DNA from: Roseovarius aestuarii
GTDB taxonomy: Bacteria > Pseudomonadota > Alphaproteobacteria > Rhodobacterales > Rhodobacteraceae
Direction: 5' to 3'
Assembly (NCBI GenBank): GCA_027214255.1
Contig: JAPWHL010000014.1
Coordinates: 1 to 64,000, forward strand
DNA length: 64,000 bases
The notes beneath the pieces were generated by a model, which did not search any database, was not told the origin of the DNA, and saw nothing but the letters and a program-made list of their open reading frames with translations. The stretch's first letter is position 1; every line of letters begins with the position of its first letter. A program made the position numbers and the translations under genes. Positions 1-9,189 of the stretch are shown piece by piece.

Positions 1-1
1 C

Positions 2-40
2 ACAATGGCGCAGCTTGCGAACGACATCGACATCGTTTGA
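2..40 (+). CDS. C-terminal tail of an upstream gene (partial, unidentified)
   Basis: The first bases read in frame 2 as a short open stretch ending in TGA at 38-40, with the last residues ANDIDIV. A strong hairpin follows 10 bases later, as expected downstream of a real gene end. Only about a dozen codons are visible, so the product cannot be named and the assignment rests mainly on the terminator position. Confidence 0.3.
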   Translation, partial: TMAQLANDIDIV

Positions 41-50
41 TGAAAACAGC

Positions 51-74
51 CCCCGCAGGTCCTGACCTGCGGGG
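51..74 (+). terminator. Hairpin terminator after the left-edge gene
   Basis: A perfect 10-bp stem CCCCGCAGGT / ACCTGCGGGG encloses a CCTG loop, directly after the TGA at 38-40. The T-rich tail is poor (agcatt), so termination may be only partly Rho-independent. Confidence 0.6.
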
Positions 75-125
75 AGCATTCGACATGTGCTAACGTGCAT
101 GCCTTCCGGTGATCCGGGCGCATTT

Positions 126-155
126 GAACGGGCAGGGGTGAACCCCTGTCCGTTC
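126..155. terminator. Hairpin between convergent gene ends
   Basis: A long inverted repeat, GAACGGGCAGGGG (126-138) with CCCCTGTCCGTTC (143-155), has a TGAA loop and one G-T wobble. It lies downstream of the minus-strand gene ending at 210 and past the left-edge gene end. No good T-run is present on either side, so it may act as an mRNA end-stabilising or bidirectional stop structure. Confidence 0.5.
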
Positions 156-209
156 GCGTTTACATGATTGGGATCTGAGCCCTGTTTTGGTCTTTGGTTC
201 GTGACCTGT

Positions 210-1094
210 TTACAGTTTTCCGATGGGCACTTTCAGAACCGGGTTTCCATCGTCGTCTTTGGGAATTGTGCCTGCGCGCATGTTGATCTGTAGTGACGGG
301 ATGATCAGACGTGGCATGGCAAGGGTCGCGTCCCGCTCTGTGCGGAATTTGACGAATTCCTCTTTGGTCTTGCCGTCCCCGACGTGGATGTTGTGGGCTT
401 TTTCCTCGGCCACCGTGGTTTCCCATGCGATGTCGCGCCCATTTGGCCCATAGTCATGGCACATGAACAACCGCATTTCATCCGGCAGGGCCAGCACCTT
501 TTGAATGCTGTCATAAAGCGTGCCCGCGTCACCGCCCGGAAAATCCGCCCGCGCCGATCCGCCATCGGGCATGAACAATGTATCCCCGACAAACGCCGCA
601 TTGCCCATGACATGGGTCATGCAGGCCGGGGTGTGACCGGGGGTATACATCGCAAATGCTGTCAACTGACCGATCTGATAAGTGTCGCCATCGTCGAACA
701 GGCGGTCAAACTGGCTGCCGTCGCGCTGAAATTCGGTGCCCTCGTTGAAGACTTTGCCAAACGTGTCCTGGACGACCATGATTCCACGGCCAATGCCGAT
801 CTTGCCACCCAATTTCTGTTGAATATAGGGCGCTGCCGACAGGTGGTCGGCGTGAACATGCGTTTCGATGATCCATTCCAACTGCCAGCCTTGCTGGGTC
901 ACAAAGTCAATCATGGCATCGGCATGATCATAGGTGATGCGTCCAGCAGCATAGTTGATGTCCATCACGGAATCTATGATCGCGCAGCTGGTCGTCGAAG
1001 GATCGCGCACCACGTAGGAAATGGTGTTGGTATCGGGATCAAAAAAGCTATGCACAGCCGGGATGACGTTCATCTGAACTTGGGCGTGGGTCAT
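210..1094 (-). CDS. MBL-fold metallo-hydrolase, persulfide dioxygenase-like (ETHE1/Blh type)
   Basis: This 294-aa protein is a single metallo-beta-lactamase fold. The metal-binding HxHxDH motif is visible as H79-V-H81-A-D83-H84, followed by YTPGHTP, an FVGDTLF segment carrying the bridging Asp, and a late CHDYG His. These are hallmarks of the ETHE1/Blh group, which oxidises glutathione persulfide to sulfite and GSH using iron. An ATG at 1274 in the same frame would lengthen the protein, but the ATG at 1092-1094 has a strong GAGGAG site and starts where homologous proteins start. It lies 23 bp after the second YeeE/YedE gene, so all three genes probably form one operon for reduced-sulfur uptake and detoxification. 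Catalytic activity is inferred from the family. Confidence 0.85.
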   Translation of the reverse strand: MTHAQVQMNVIPAVHSFFDPDTNTISYVVRDPSTTSCAIIDSVMDINYAAGRITYDHADAMIDFVTQQGWQLEWIIETHVHADHLSAAPYIQQKLGGKIGIGRGIMVVQDTFGKVFNEGTEFQRDGSQFDRLFDDGDTYQIGQLTAFAMYTPGHTPACMTHVMGNAAFVGDTLFMPDGGSARADFPGGDAGTLYDSIQKVLALPDEMRLFMCHDYGPNGRDIAWETTVAEEKAHNIHVGDGKTKEEFVKFRTERDATLAMPRLIIPSLQINMRAGTIPKDDDGNPVLKVPIGKL

Positions 1095-1117
1095 TGCTTG
1101 TGTCTCCTCAAAGCGGT

Positions 1118-1555
1118 TCAGGAACTGGGTGGAGCGATCGTTGTGAAAATGGATTGAAGCGCTTTGGCCAGCCAAATTCCCAATACCATGGCCGCAACGA
1201 ACAACGCCACCTCCCATCTGCCGGTCCCCAGCGCGGGTAGCGCCCCACCGGGGCAAAAACCGGCGATCCCCCATCCGATGCCAAACACAGCCGATCCACC
1301 GATCAACCGCGGATCAATGGCTTTATTGGTGGGCAGTTGAAAACGTGTGGCGAACAATGGGGTGTTGCGCCTCAGTACCAGACGATATCCGATGAACGTG
1401 ACCACAACAGCCCCGCCCATGACAAAGGCCAGTGAAGGATCCCATGCCCCTGCGATATCAAAAAAGTTCAGGACTTTGGCCGGGTTCGCCATGCCGGATA
1501 TCGAAATGCCGATGCCAAATATCAGGCCGATCATATAGATTGCAATCATGCGCAT
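1118..1555 (-). CDS. YeeE/YedE family membrane protein (DUF6691-type half)
   Basis: This 145-aa hydrophobic protein has about four membrane segments and a GFCPGGALPALGTG turn typical of the shorter member of paired YeeE/YedE proteins (PmpB-like). Such pairs are thought to import thiosulfate or a related sulfur compound. It begins 3 bp after the stop of the other half, with its ribosome site (CGGAGTG) inside that gene, and is followed by the MBL-fold dioxygenase-like gene. The substrate is inferred from family and context. Confidence 0.82.
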   Translation of the reverse strand: MRMIAIYMIGLIFGIGISISGMANPAKVLNFFDIAGAWDPSLAFVMGGAVVVTFIGYRLVLRRNTPLFATRFQLPTNKAIDPRLIGGSAVFGIGWGIAGFCPGGALPALGTGRWEVALFVAAMVLGIWLAKALQSIFTTIAPPSS

Positions 1556-1558
1556 AGG

Positions 1559-1990
1559 TTACACTCCGATCACATGGCGCAGGATATAAACGGTGGCTGC
1601 GGTGGTCGCCATAAATGTCGCCACGGCCACCACCGAACGGGGTGACATCCGGGCCAACCCGCAGACTCCATGCCCCGAGGTACAGCCAGATCCAAAGGTT
1701 ACGCCGATCCCGACCAACACACCTCCGATTGCCAACATCAGGCCTGATCCGGGCACCTGCACAGCGGGCATTTGACCGCTTAACAGCATCAAGACCACTG
1801 GCCCACTGATCATGCCCAGTAACAAAACCAGCCGCCAGCTTCGGTCCTGCTCTGCTCCGGCACTGATCAAACCGCTCAGGATTCCGGTCGCACCGAAAAT
1901 CCGCCCACGACCAAGCATCAGCAATGTTGCCGCCAGCCCGATCAATGCGCCTCCGGCCAACGAGTGCCAAGGTGTGAAAACTGTCTCCAT
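1559..1990 (-). CDS. YeeE/YedE family membrane protein
   Basis: This 143-aa protein has four predicted membrane spans and the family signature GSGCTSGHGVCG near residue 105; the cysteine in this motif is the one implicated in sulfur relay in YeeE. It is the first gene of the minus-strand sulfur operon (YeeE/YedE, second YeeE/YedE, MBL hydrolase). The ATG at 1988-1990 has a GAGG about 9 bases upstream. In related bacteria the operon is controlled by the persulfide sensor BigR, but no ArsR-type regulator gene lies next to it here. Confidence 0.82.
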   Translation of the reverse strand: METVFTPWHSLAGGALIGLAATLLMLGRGRIFGATGILSGLISAGAEQDRSWRLVLLLGMISGPVVLMLLSGQMPAVQVPGSGLMLAIGGVLVGIGVTFGSGCTSGHGVCGLARMSPRSVVAVATFMATTAATVYILRHVIGV

Positions 1991-2010
1991 GCCGCCGACC
2001 TCGTGCTGGG

Positions 2011-2024
2011 GTTACGCCTGTAAC
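2011..2024. promoter_or_regulatory. Inverted repeat upstream of the sulfur operon
   Basis: GTTAC-GCCT-GTAAC is a perfect 5-bp dyad 21 bp upstream of the first YeeE/YedE start codon. It is placed where an operator or promoter-proximal regulator site would sit. No regulator is identified. Confidence 0.35.
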
Positions 2025-2077
2025 AGTATATATGGGGCGCGGGGCGATGATAGCTATCCCTGCCGACACTGTTTCAA

Positions 2078-2093
2078 CGACACGTATATGTCG
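2078..2093. promoter_or_regulatory. CGACA-N6-TGTCG dyad upstream of the sulfur operon
   Basis: An inverted repeat with arms CGACA and TGTCG surrounds the AT-rich centre CGTATA. It lies about 90 bp upstream of the sulfur operon start and in the leader region of the divergent hydrolase gene. It is a candidate operator for a dimeric regulator such as BigR, though it does not clearly match a published BigR box. Confidence 0.35.
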
Positions 2094-2180
2094 ATGCTAT
2101 GCCGCCTGCATTGATCCATCTCAAACGGGTAAAGAATGCGGCTATTAGCGCTTTTATCATGATTGCCGCACGACTAGCAT

Positions 2181-2202
2181 GCCCGCGACGCGAAACGCGG
2201 GC
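2181..2202 (+). other. Stem-loop in the leader of the FAH-family gene
   Basis: GCCCGCG and CGCGGGC form a 7-bp GC stem with an 8-base loop, 43 bp before the start codon. It lacks a following T-run, so it is either a leftover terminator-like structure or a structured 5' leader. Confidence 0.35.
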
Positions 2203-2245
2203 GGATCACAAGCGCCGCCCCTTTGCCCTAAAGGAGTTCACCCCA

Positions 2246-3106
2246 ATGAAATTTTTGCGCTATGGCCCGGCCGGACAGGAAAAGCCCGGCGTGCTGGACG
2301 ATGACGGCAATGTTCGCGATCTCAGCGCGGTTATTGACGATTTCTCCGGTGCGTTTTTATCAGCGGACTCGCTTGCCCGGATTGCGGCGATGGAATTGGC
2401 TGCCTTGCCTTTGGTGCCGGGAACTGCACAAAAAGACCTGCGTTTGGGTCCCTGCGTTACGGGAACAGGCAAATTCATCTGTATCGGTCTGAACTATGCC
2501 GATCATGCCGCCGAGGCCGGTATGGATATTCCTTCCGAGCCAGTCATCTTTAACAAATGGACTTCGTGCATTGTCGGTCCGGATGACGATATCCAGATCC
2601 CGCGCGGGTCAACCAAAACAGACTGGGAGGTCGAGCTGGCGGTCGTGATCGGCACACCGGGCAGCTATATTTCCGAGGCGGATGCCCTGTCGCATGTGGC
2701 GGGCTATTGCATCGTCAATGATGTCTCCGAGCGCGCATTTCAGATCGAGCGGATGGGTACATGGGACAAGGGCAAAGGCTGTGACACATTTGGACCGGTC
2801 GGTCCGTGGCTGGTAACGCCGGATGAGGCGGGGGATATCGATAACATGGCGATGTGGTGCGAGGTTGATGGCACGCGCTATCAAAACGGCACGACGGCGA
2901 CACTGGTCTATAAGGTGCCGTTCCTGATTTCCTATTGCTCGCAATTCATGTCGCTGCAACCGGGGGATATCATCTCAACCGGGACACCTCCGGGGGTTGG
3001 CATGGGGCAAAAGCCGCCGGTGTATCTGCAAGGTGGAGAGGTGATGCATCTGGGCATTTCGCGTCTGGGCACCCAAACCCAACGTGTTCTGCCGTCACTG
3101 AAATAG
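2246..3106 (+). CDS. Fumarylacetoacetate hydrolase family protein (ureidoglycolate lyase-like)
   Basis: This 286-aa cytoplasmic enzyme carries the FAH C-terminal fold. GLNYADHAAE (residues 81-90) supplies the catalytic His/Glu pair, DWEVELAVVIG (126-136) contributes the acidic metal ligands, and CIVNDVSERAFQ and STGTPPGVGMG are further family motifs. Proteins of this type cleave C-C bonds of acylpyruvates or act as 2-keto-4-pentenoate hydratases, and they are often loosely labelled ureidoglycolate lyase; the true substrate cannot be read from sequence. The start at 2246 is chosen because AAAGGAG lies 6 bases upstream. The gene stands alone, divergent from the sulfur operon. Confidence 0.85.
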   Translation: MKFLRYGPAGQEKPGVLDDDGNVRDLSAVIDDFSGAFLSADSLARIAAMELAALPLVPGTAQKDLRLGPCVTGTGKFICIGLNYADHAAEAGMDIPSEPVIFNKWTSCIVGPDDDIQIPRGSTKTDWEVELAVVIGTPGSYISEADALSHVAGYCIVNDVSERAFQIERMGTWDKGKGCDTFGPVGPWLVTPDEAGDIDNMAMWCEVDGTRYQNGTTATLVYKVPFLISYCSQFMSLQPGDIISTGTPPGVGMGQKPPVYLQGGEVMHLGISRLGTQTQRVLPSLK

Positions 3107-3410
3107 GGCGCTGCGGTCCAAGGGATACGAATGTTTCCGCGCCATGCACCGGCTGTGCTGAACCAATCAGCATTGCCGGGGGAACGGTTTTCCCTGTTGA
3201 TGCCCGACACCCCGGACCTGGGCAAATAGAACCATGCCCGGTTCCGGGAGGGGGATGGGCCAGTTAACGCCCTTGCGCATACTGCTCGACGAAGCGGGGC
3301 AGGTTGGGCGCACGGGCATTGCCGCATGAGTGCTGAGGTTGCACGGTGACAATGTCGGCTCCGGGGGCGCCGATTCAGATCTTCGGAATTGGACCACGCG
3401 AGGCGGGCAA
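3107..3410. other. Intergenic gap with a possible gene remnant on the minus strand
   Basis: These 304 bp lie between the ends of the convergent FAH-family and tamB genes. No complete gene is supported. On the minus strand, 3374-3264 reads without a start codon as about 36 protein-like residues ending PRFVEQYAQGR and a TAA, bounded upstream by a stop codon. It could be the tail of a decayed gene. No convincing terminator was found. Confidence 0.35.
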
Positions 3411-6400
3411 TCAATAGTCCTTTTCGAAATAGACACCGATACCGGTGCCCCCGTCGGTCGAGACACCGCCCTTGATGGTCACATAACGCGACACATCAAG
3501 GTTCAGGTTGATTTCCTGACGCCCTTCGCTGTCGGCGATGACTTCGGAATAAACCTTTTCCGAAATATAGGCTCCGGCGCTAACTTCGGTCGCGCCATCG
3601 TCGGTTTGGGTCACGTCCAGATCGCTTAGGCCGATGGAATTGCGCAGCTTTCCGAATACCCCGTCGCCGCCGCGCCCGGACAATGTCGCCACTGCCGCTG
3701 CCAGTTGGGCGGCTTGAAATGGTGAGATGCTGTCAAGCCCCCGCCCCAGAAGCAACATCGAGACCACTTCTTCTTGCGGTAATTCGGGCTGGGACTGAAA
3801 GGTGATCTCTACCTCGCTTGCCAGCCCTTCGATGACAATCTCGATTGATGTTTCTTCGACATCGGTTTGGGCGACGAACCGCAGGTAAGGGTCCAGAGAC
3901 CCACGTAGGTTTACCAAGCCTTCCGTCAGGGTCAGCCGCTTGGTCAGAATGTCCAGACGGCCACGGATAAGCTGAAAATACCCGCTGGGAATGACATCAT
4001 GGGTCGTGCCTGTCACACGTATCCGCCCACCGAGTTCGGCGTCCAAGCCCCGCCCGCGCACAAAGATGCGGCGCGGCGCATTGATCTGAATATCCAACGG
4101 ATAGGGCCGCGATGTTTTGGTGTCGGTTTGTCCGGTCAAGCCAGCCCAGCGACGCGTCTGGGCCACGCGGGCCGGCTCGGCGATGTGGCGAATGCTGTCA
4201 AACAAAACAGATTCGGCAGCACCGGTTGAAGGGATGCGGATTTCGGTTTCGCCCATGGTGATCGTGCCGCCAATGGCCGCGCCCCCCGCCAACGCGCCCG
4301 ATAACGTCAGGTTCCCGTCCACTGTGGTCGTATAAATCAGATTGTCGGTCAGGGTCATATTGGTAACGGTGGCTGCAAGATCACCGTTGAATGGTGCGCT
4401 GAGGGTCACTGGGCCATTGACGCTAAGCGATCCGCCATCGCGAAATTGCCCGGTCAGATTGACTTGTGCGCGTCCGGAAGCCAATTGAACAGTGCCGTTG
4501 GCCCTTTCGATGGCCATCCCCACGCTGGGCAACGCCAGCCGGGCATCGGACGTTCGCGCCGTGCCTGTCAGCGCGGCCAGGCCCGGTGCGCCGTCGATGC
4601 GCAGGTCATAACTGACCGTTCCTTGTACCGATTGTGGCGCGATAAAGCTGTTGGCCAAGCCAAGTGGCCCGGTCCCATCCGCCGACAGGTTCAACCGTGC
4701 GCCATGATCCAGAATATCGCCTGCCAGATGCGCAGTCGTCCCTCCGGGGCCGGTGGCATTCAGATTGACGGTGATTTGGCGCGCTTCGGGGCCGATCAGG
4801 TTCACTGTGCCCGAGGCGCTTAGCGGGCCGCTGAAATCGGGGGCAAATAGCCCCAGATTGTTCAGGCGTGCCGTGATGTTCAGCGGCGCACCGACAGCAT
4901 CGCTAATGGCCTGGGCCATCAATTCCACTTGTCCCGAGGACAGCGTCAGTCGGCGAATGTTGATCGCTTCGTTGGTGCGGCCAGCCTCGGCGCTCAGCTG
5001 GAGCTTGCCAGTCAGAAGTTTGTCCAGATCAGCAATCCCAGTGCGCAGGCTGTTGCCGTCCAGATTTGTGCTGATGTCGAACGTTTGTGTCTCAATCTGC
5101 CCTGTGCCTTCCAGCGCAAGGTCAACTTGTCCGGCCAGAGGCATCCCCGCCAGAGGGGCGAAGCGTGACAGATCACCGATTTCGCCGCTGAGTTGGCCGC
5201 GCACAGGCATTCCCTCTGCTCCTGTGGACAGGGTGCCGCTGGCCTTCACAATGGAATCCGCCAGCGTCAGCGTCAGTGAATTCAACGTTACGTCGCCGCC
5301 AAACTGCCATTTTGCATCCGTGCCGATCGTGGCTGTGCCGGGTAGTTTGGGTTCGACCAAAGCCATGTCAACAAGGCTGGCAGTTAGGGTCGCGCGCCCG
5401 CCTTTGTCGTCGGTAAAGGCGGTAGCAGACATGGTAACCGCGTCGTTGCGGACATCCAGCTGTTCCAGCGTGGTGCCGACAGTGTCGCGGCGTGCCTTCA
5501 TTTGCAGGATGCTGGTTCCTTCTAACAGCGGGTCAACGCGTGCAATGCCCAGCGCCAAATCTCGGGTGCGCGCCCTGAGAGCGACGTCGAACTTACCGCC
5601 CAGTAACGTGCCGCTGCCGTTGATGCGCGCATCGGCTGCGCCAGATAGCGGTTGATCCAACAGCGGGGCAAAACGGGTCAGATCGTTTGCGATGACCCGC
5701 ACATTGGCTGTGGTCGGGAACCCGCCCTCTAACCCTTCGATGAGAACGCCGCCGACCAGCCGTGCGTCACCTGCCCGCAGGTCCATATTTCGCAATTCCA
5801 GCGGGGCATCTTTGGCCCAAGTCAAGGATGTCACACCGTTGACCGCGTCGCCCATGGCGCGCGACAACGCTGCATCGGGATGGCTCAGGCCCTCGATTGC
5901 AAAACTGATCAACGCCGACACCGCATCGGGGGCATCCTGCGAAAGGGTTCCGCTGGCCAATAACCCGCCTTTACGGATTGTGAAGGGCCCTTGTTCCAGC
6001 CCGTCAAACGCGATGTTGGCCTGCCATTCATTTCCCGCGGCCGCATCGAATGCGGCAGTTACTTCGGCACGCTCGATCCATGTGTCGCCATCAGGCACCG
6101 GCAGCAACAGGCGCGTGCCGTCGCCCACCGTGCCGACCAGTTGGAATTCGCGCGGCCAGCCATCGGGCTGCAACGCCAGCGAACCGTTCAGCGACAAGGC
6201 TGAAGATTTCAAAGACAAGGTTGAGATATCCAGCGCGCCATCGGCCCCCCGCAGCCCCACGATCTCCAAGCCGCTGGAGGCGCCAAAGAAACGGCGGTGC
6301 TCGGATGCCAGAAGCGGGGTTAGATCCCCTTCGAGATTGGCGGAGAAACGGTATGCGCTGTTTTCGGGTTGTTTGTCAGCTTGTTCGCCGGTCGCATCGT

Positions 6401-7247
6401 CGGATTGTTCCCCGACCTGCGATTGATCTGTGGCAACCTTGGCAATCGTGACGTTACCGGTCAGGCGCGGTTCATCGTCGGTTTCCAGCGCGATGTCCGC
6501 AGAGTAATCGCTTAACGGGCCAGTGCCGCTTACTGTCAGGTTCAGGGCGGGGTTGTCCGGCAATTTCAGCAAGGTAGAGACGATTCCGCCGGACTGTTCC
6601 TTCAGGGCCAAATCCAATGCCAGTATTTTCGTGGTGTTGGCATAAGCCGCCGCCAGTGTGAAACTTCCCGGCTCATCCGTGCGTTCAATTGCCAGCTCGG
6701 CAGCCCCCGCGCCGTCTGCCAGCGACATGTTGCCTGTGACAGCCATCTCAACCGCAGTGCCAATGATGGTTTCGCCCAAAAGCACCTTATCCGCGCTGAT
6801 CTCGCCAATTTTAACAGAGACAGGTAGTTCAGGCAGGGAAAATTCGGTCGCGACCGACGTTTCTGGCGTCACACCATCTGGGGTGACAGGCAAGCGCGCC
6901 AGATCAATTTTTTCGGCAGTCAGGCTGGTTACATCTAGCTGTCCGCGCAACAATGCGCTGCGGTTCCAGTCCAGCACGACAGAGGTCAGCGTGATCCAGA
7001 TGCCATCGTCATCTGCAATGCTCAGCGTTTCGATCTCGGCGCGGGACGACAGCGCACCAGTCAGACCGACGATGCGCACGTCTCGGCCTGCGTCTGACAG
7101 GTTGTCTTCAAGGAACGCTTGTAAATAGCCGCGTTCGTCTTGGGTTGTTTCGGTCGCTGTCGTGTCCGAATCTGACGCGTCTTGTGCGCTTGCACCCAAG
7201 GGGGCGATCAAACATGCCAGCGTCGCAATAAGTGCAAGAAACCGCAT
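3411..7247 (-). CDS. tamB: Translocation and assembly module protein TamB (DUF490)
   Basis: This 1278-aa protein starts with a signal peptide or anchor (MRFLALIATLACLIAPLG) and then consists of long repetitive beta-rich segments. It ends in the conserved TamB/DUF490 domain (last 300 residues or so, with IRVTGTTHDVIPSGYFQLIRG and LPQEEVVSMLLLG). TamB-family proteins form a hydrophobic groove spanning the periplasm, and work with TamA in outer-membrane protein assembly and phospholipid transport. The ATG at 7245-7247 overlaps the stop of the upstream Omp85 gene as TGATG, which indicates translational coupling; a TTG one codon earlier is less likely. Length is normal for the alphaproteobacterial family. 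Confidence 0.92.
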   Translation of the reverse strand: MRFLALIATLACLIAPLGASAQDASDSDTTATETTQDERGYLQAFLEDNLSDAGRDVRIVGLTGALSSRAEIETLSIADDDGIWITLTSVVLDWNRSALLRGQLDVTSLTAEKIDLARLPVTPDGVTPETSVATEFSLPELPVSVKIGEISADKVLLGETIIGTAVEMAVTGNMSLADGAGAAELAIERTDEPGSFTLAAAYANTTKILALDLALKEQSGGIVSTLLKLPDNPALNLTVSGTGPLSDYSADIALETDDEPRLTGNVTIAKVATDQSQVGEQSDDATGEQADKQPENSAYRFSANLEGDLTPLLASEHRRFFGASSGLEIVGLRGADGALDISTLSLKSSALSLNGSLALQPDGWPREFQLVGTVGDGTRLLLPVPDGDTWIERAEVTAAFDAAAGNEWQANIAFDGLEQGPFTIRKGGLLASGTLSQDAPDAVSALISFAIEGLSHPDAALSRAMGDAVNGVTSLTWAKDAPLELRNMDLRAGDARLVGGVLIEGLEGGFPTTANVRVIANDLTRFAPLLDQPLSGAADARINGSGTLLGGKFDVALRARTRDLALGIARVDPLLEGTSILQMKARRDTVGTTLEQLDVRNDAVTMSATAFTDDKGGRATLTASLVDMALVEPKLPGTATIGTDAKWQFGGDVTLNSLTLTLADSIVKASGTLSTGAEGMPVRGQLSGEIGDLSRFAPLAGMPLAGQVDLALEGTGQIETQTFDISTNLDGNSLRTGIADLDKLLTGKLQLSAEAGRTNEAINIRRLTLSSGQVELMAQAISDAVGAPLNITARLNNLGLFAPDFSGPLSASGTVNLIGPEARQITVNLNATGPGGTTAHLAGDILDHGARLNLSADGTGPLGLANSFIAPQSVQGTVSYDLRIDGAPGLAALTGTARTSDARLALPSVGMAIERANGTVQLASGRAQVNLTGQFRDGGSLSVNGPVTLSAPFNGDLAATVTNMTLTDNLIYTTTVDGNLTLSGALAGGAAIGGTITMGETEIRIPSTGAAESVLFDSIRHIAEPARVAQTRRWAGLTGQTDTKTSRPYPLDIQINAPRRIFVRGRGLDAELGGRIRVTGTTHDVIPSGYFQLIRGRLDILTKRLTLTEGLVNLRGSLDPYLRFVAQTDVEETSIEIVIEGLASEVEITFQSQPELPQEEVVSMLLLGRGLDSISPFQAAQLAAAVATLSGRGGDGVFGKLRNSIGLSDLDVTQTDDGATEVSAGAYISEKVYSEVIADSEGRQEINLNLDVSRYVTIKGGVSTDGGTGIGVYFEKDY

Positions 7248-9043
7248 CAAAAGGCCTGCCCAATTCCGATATAAAGTTCAAAATCCTTGCCCGCGTCGCC
7301 GTCTAACGGAGTGGCAAGATCAACACGGATCGGGCCAATGCCGGTGTAATACCGCCCGCCGATACCCGCACCGCTGTGCCAGTTGCCAGAGCCGGTGCCC
7401 AGATCATCCGCGCCGACATAGCCGGTATCGGCAAAGGCGACGACACCGAATTTGTCATTGATCTGGCTGCGCAATTCGCCGCTAAAGGCCATGAACGAGC
7501 GCCCGCCAATGCGATTGCCGCCGCCCAGATCAACGGCCAGAGATTGATAGGGTTGTCCCCGCACAGTGCCTGCACCACCAGAATAAAACAGGAATTCGGG
7601 CGACACGTCTGCAGCCTTGGCGCCGACAACCGAGCCGACCTGCGCACGTGCCGCAAGGGTCAGGCGCTTTTGATCGCCAAAGCTGTGATAGGCCCGCCCA
7701 TCAACATAGATGCGGGCACCGGGCGCACCGCCATCCAGATTTACAAACGGGTCCAGTTCCAGCCCTACATATGCCCCTTTGCGTGGATCAAGCGCGTTGT
7801 CCCGTCGATCCCATGTCAGACGCCCCGGAAAGACGATTTGCTCGATTGTGCGCGAACCAAGATCGTCGTCAATTTCGCTATAGCGATAGGCAATGCCGGC
7901 TTCGCCATACAGGTGGTCCGCAAAGATATGCGTCAGACCGGCGCCGACCTGAATGTTGCGCTCGCGATAATCCGGTTCGTCATTCTCTTCGATGGAGGCG
8001 TCAATATACAGGCCCGTGTCCGAATTGAATGTGGCGGGGCGTTCGAACCGGGCGGCCAGACGGTAATCCTCGCCGCCCGAATTGCCGCCAATACCGCCAA
8101 CTTCGGCGTCAAAACGCAGCTTTTCTGCCCCGCCCAGAAGGTTGCGATGCAACCAAAAGGCCGAGACAGAAACCCCTTCTAGCGATGACAGTTCAACGCC
8201 GACGCCGACGCGGCGGGGTTTGGCATCCACCAGATCGGCGCTGAAATCCAAGGTTTCATTCGGGCCAATCACGTCGCTTTCTTTTAAGGCGACGGACCGA
8301 AACGCGCCGGTGCGGCGCAGACGGTTGGCCGACGTTTTGACCGCGTCGGGCGAATAAACATCGCCCGTAGGCAGGTCGGCAATGGCGCGAATACGGCTGG
8401 CGCGGACCTTGCTGCCTTCGGATACGTTCAGATTGCCAAAGGTCAGACGCGGTCCGGGGGTCAGACGCACATCCACGTCCAGCGTGCTGTCGCGGTGATC
8501 GGCAGTGATATCCTGTCCGGTGACTTCGGCCTTGGCGTGACCAATGTCCCACCAGCGCTCAACACCCGCTTTGGCCGCATCGGTTACGGCATCTCCGCGC
8601 GCCTGTTGGCCGCGTGCAAAACCTTTGGGCAGTTTGGTGCCCTGCGCCAAGGGGGCAACGCGGGCGTTTCCAAAGAGGAACGGCGGGCCGGGGTCGACCG
8701 TCACAATGATCTGGTCAATCCGTGTCGGTGTGCTCAACGGGGGAACGCGGGCGGCCTCGCGGCCATCCACCAAGATCGAGATAACACCCCCATAGTATCC
8801 GGCGGCATAAAGCACCCCGGTCAGGCGCGCATAATCGGCCTGCGCGGCGGCCAGCATGTCTTGGGGCGTGGTATTGTCACGGGCTGCGGTTTGGATCGCG
8901 ACGGATTCCAGCCGCAGTTTTGATGCAAAATCTTTGGAAGTGCCGGGCGCATTGAGGCTGACCTCGGTCGCCCCTGCTGCGTTTCCCATCAATATGCCTG
9001 TCATGACTGTCACAGACACATTGAAAATAAGCCGTTTGAGCAC
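7247..9043 (-). CDS. tamA: Omp85 family outer-membrane assembly protein TamA
   Basis: This 598-aa protein has an N-terminal signal peptide ending near AAGATEV, then POTRA-like domains (roughly residues 30-260) and a C-terminal 16-strand barrel of the bacterial surface antigen family. The barrel begins around VGVGVELSSLEGVSVSAFW and ends in a terminal phenylalanine (GIGQAF), the usual Bam recognition signal. It pairs with tamB immediately downstream (1-nt overlap). The start is a GTG at 9041-9043 preceded by AGGGGGAT at good spacing; any later start would remove the signal peptide. Confidence 0.9.
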   Translation of the reverse strand: MLKRLIFNVSVTVMTGILMGNAAGATEVSLNAPGTSKDFASKLRLESVAIQTAARDNTTPQDMLAAAQADYARLTGVLYAAGYYGGVISILVDGREAARVPPLSTPTRIDQIIVTVDPGPPFLFGNARVAPLAQGTKLPKGFARGQQARGDAVTDAAKAGVERWWDIGHAKAEVTGQDITADHRDSTLDVDVRLTPGPRLTFGNLNVSEGSKVRASRIRAIADLPTGDVYSPDAVKTSANRLRRTGAFRSVALKESDVIGPNETLDFSADLVDAKPRRVGVGVELSSLEGVSVSAFWLHRNLLGGAEKLRFDAEVGGIGGNSGGEDYRLAARFERPATFNSDTGLYIDASIEENDEPDYRERNIQVGAGLTHIFADHLYGEAGIAYRYSEIDDDLGSRTIEQIVFPGRLTWDRRDNALDPRKGAYVGLELDPFVNLDGGAPGARIYVDGRAYHSFGDQKRLTLAARAQVGSVVGAKAADVSPEFLFYSGGAGTVRGQPYQSLAVDLGGGNRIGGRSFMAFSGELRSQINDKFGVVAFADTGYVGADDLGTGSGNWHSGAGIGGRYYTGIGPIRVDLATPLDGDAGKDFELYIGIGQAF

Positions 9044-9189
9044 CTGTCATCCCCCTAGCCTTTGCATCTTAGTATAGTATGCAATGGCAAGGACAACACA
9101 TCATGTGCGCAATTTGTTCCAATCGGCGGGAGTTCACCAACTGTTGATCGTTTGCGAGCAAAGTTTGAGTAAAAACCGCACCCCCAAAA

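Noticed and set aside
384-1157. 257-codon plus-strand open frame
   Set aside because: It lies wholly opposite the MBL-fold gene, has no family features or ribosome site, and follows from the codon bias of the real gene.
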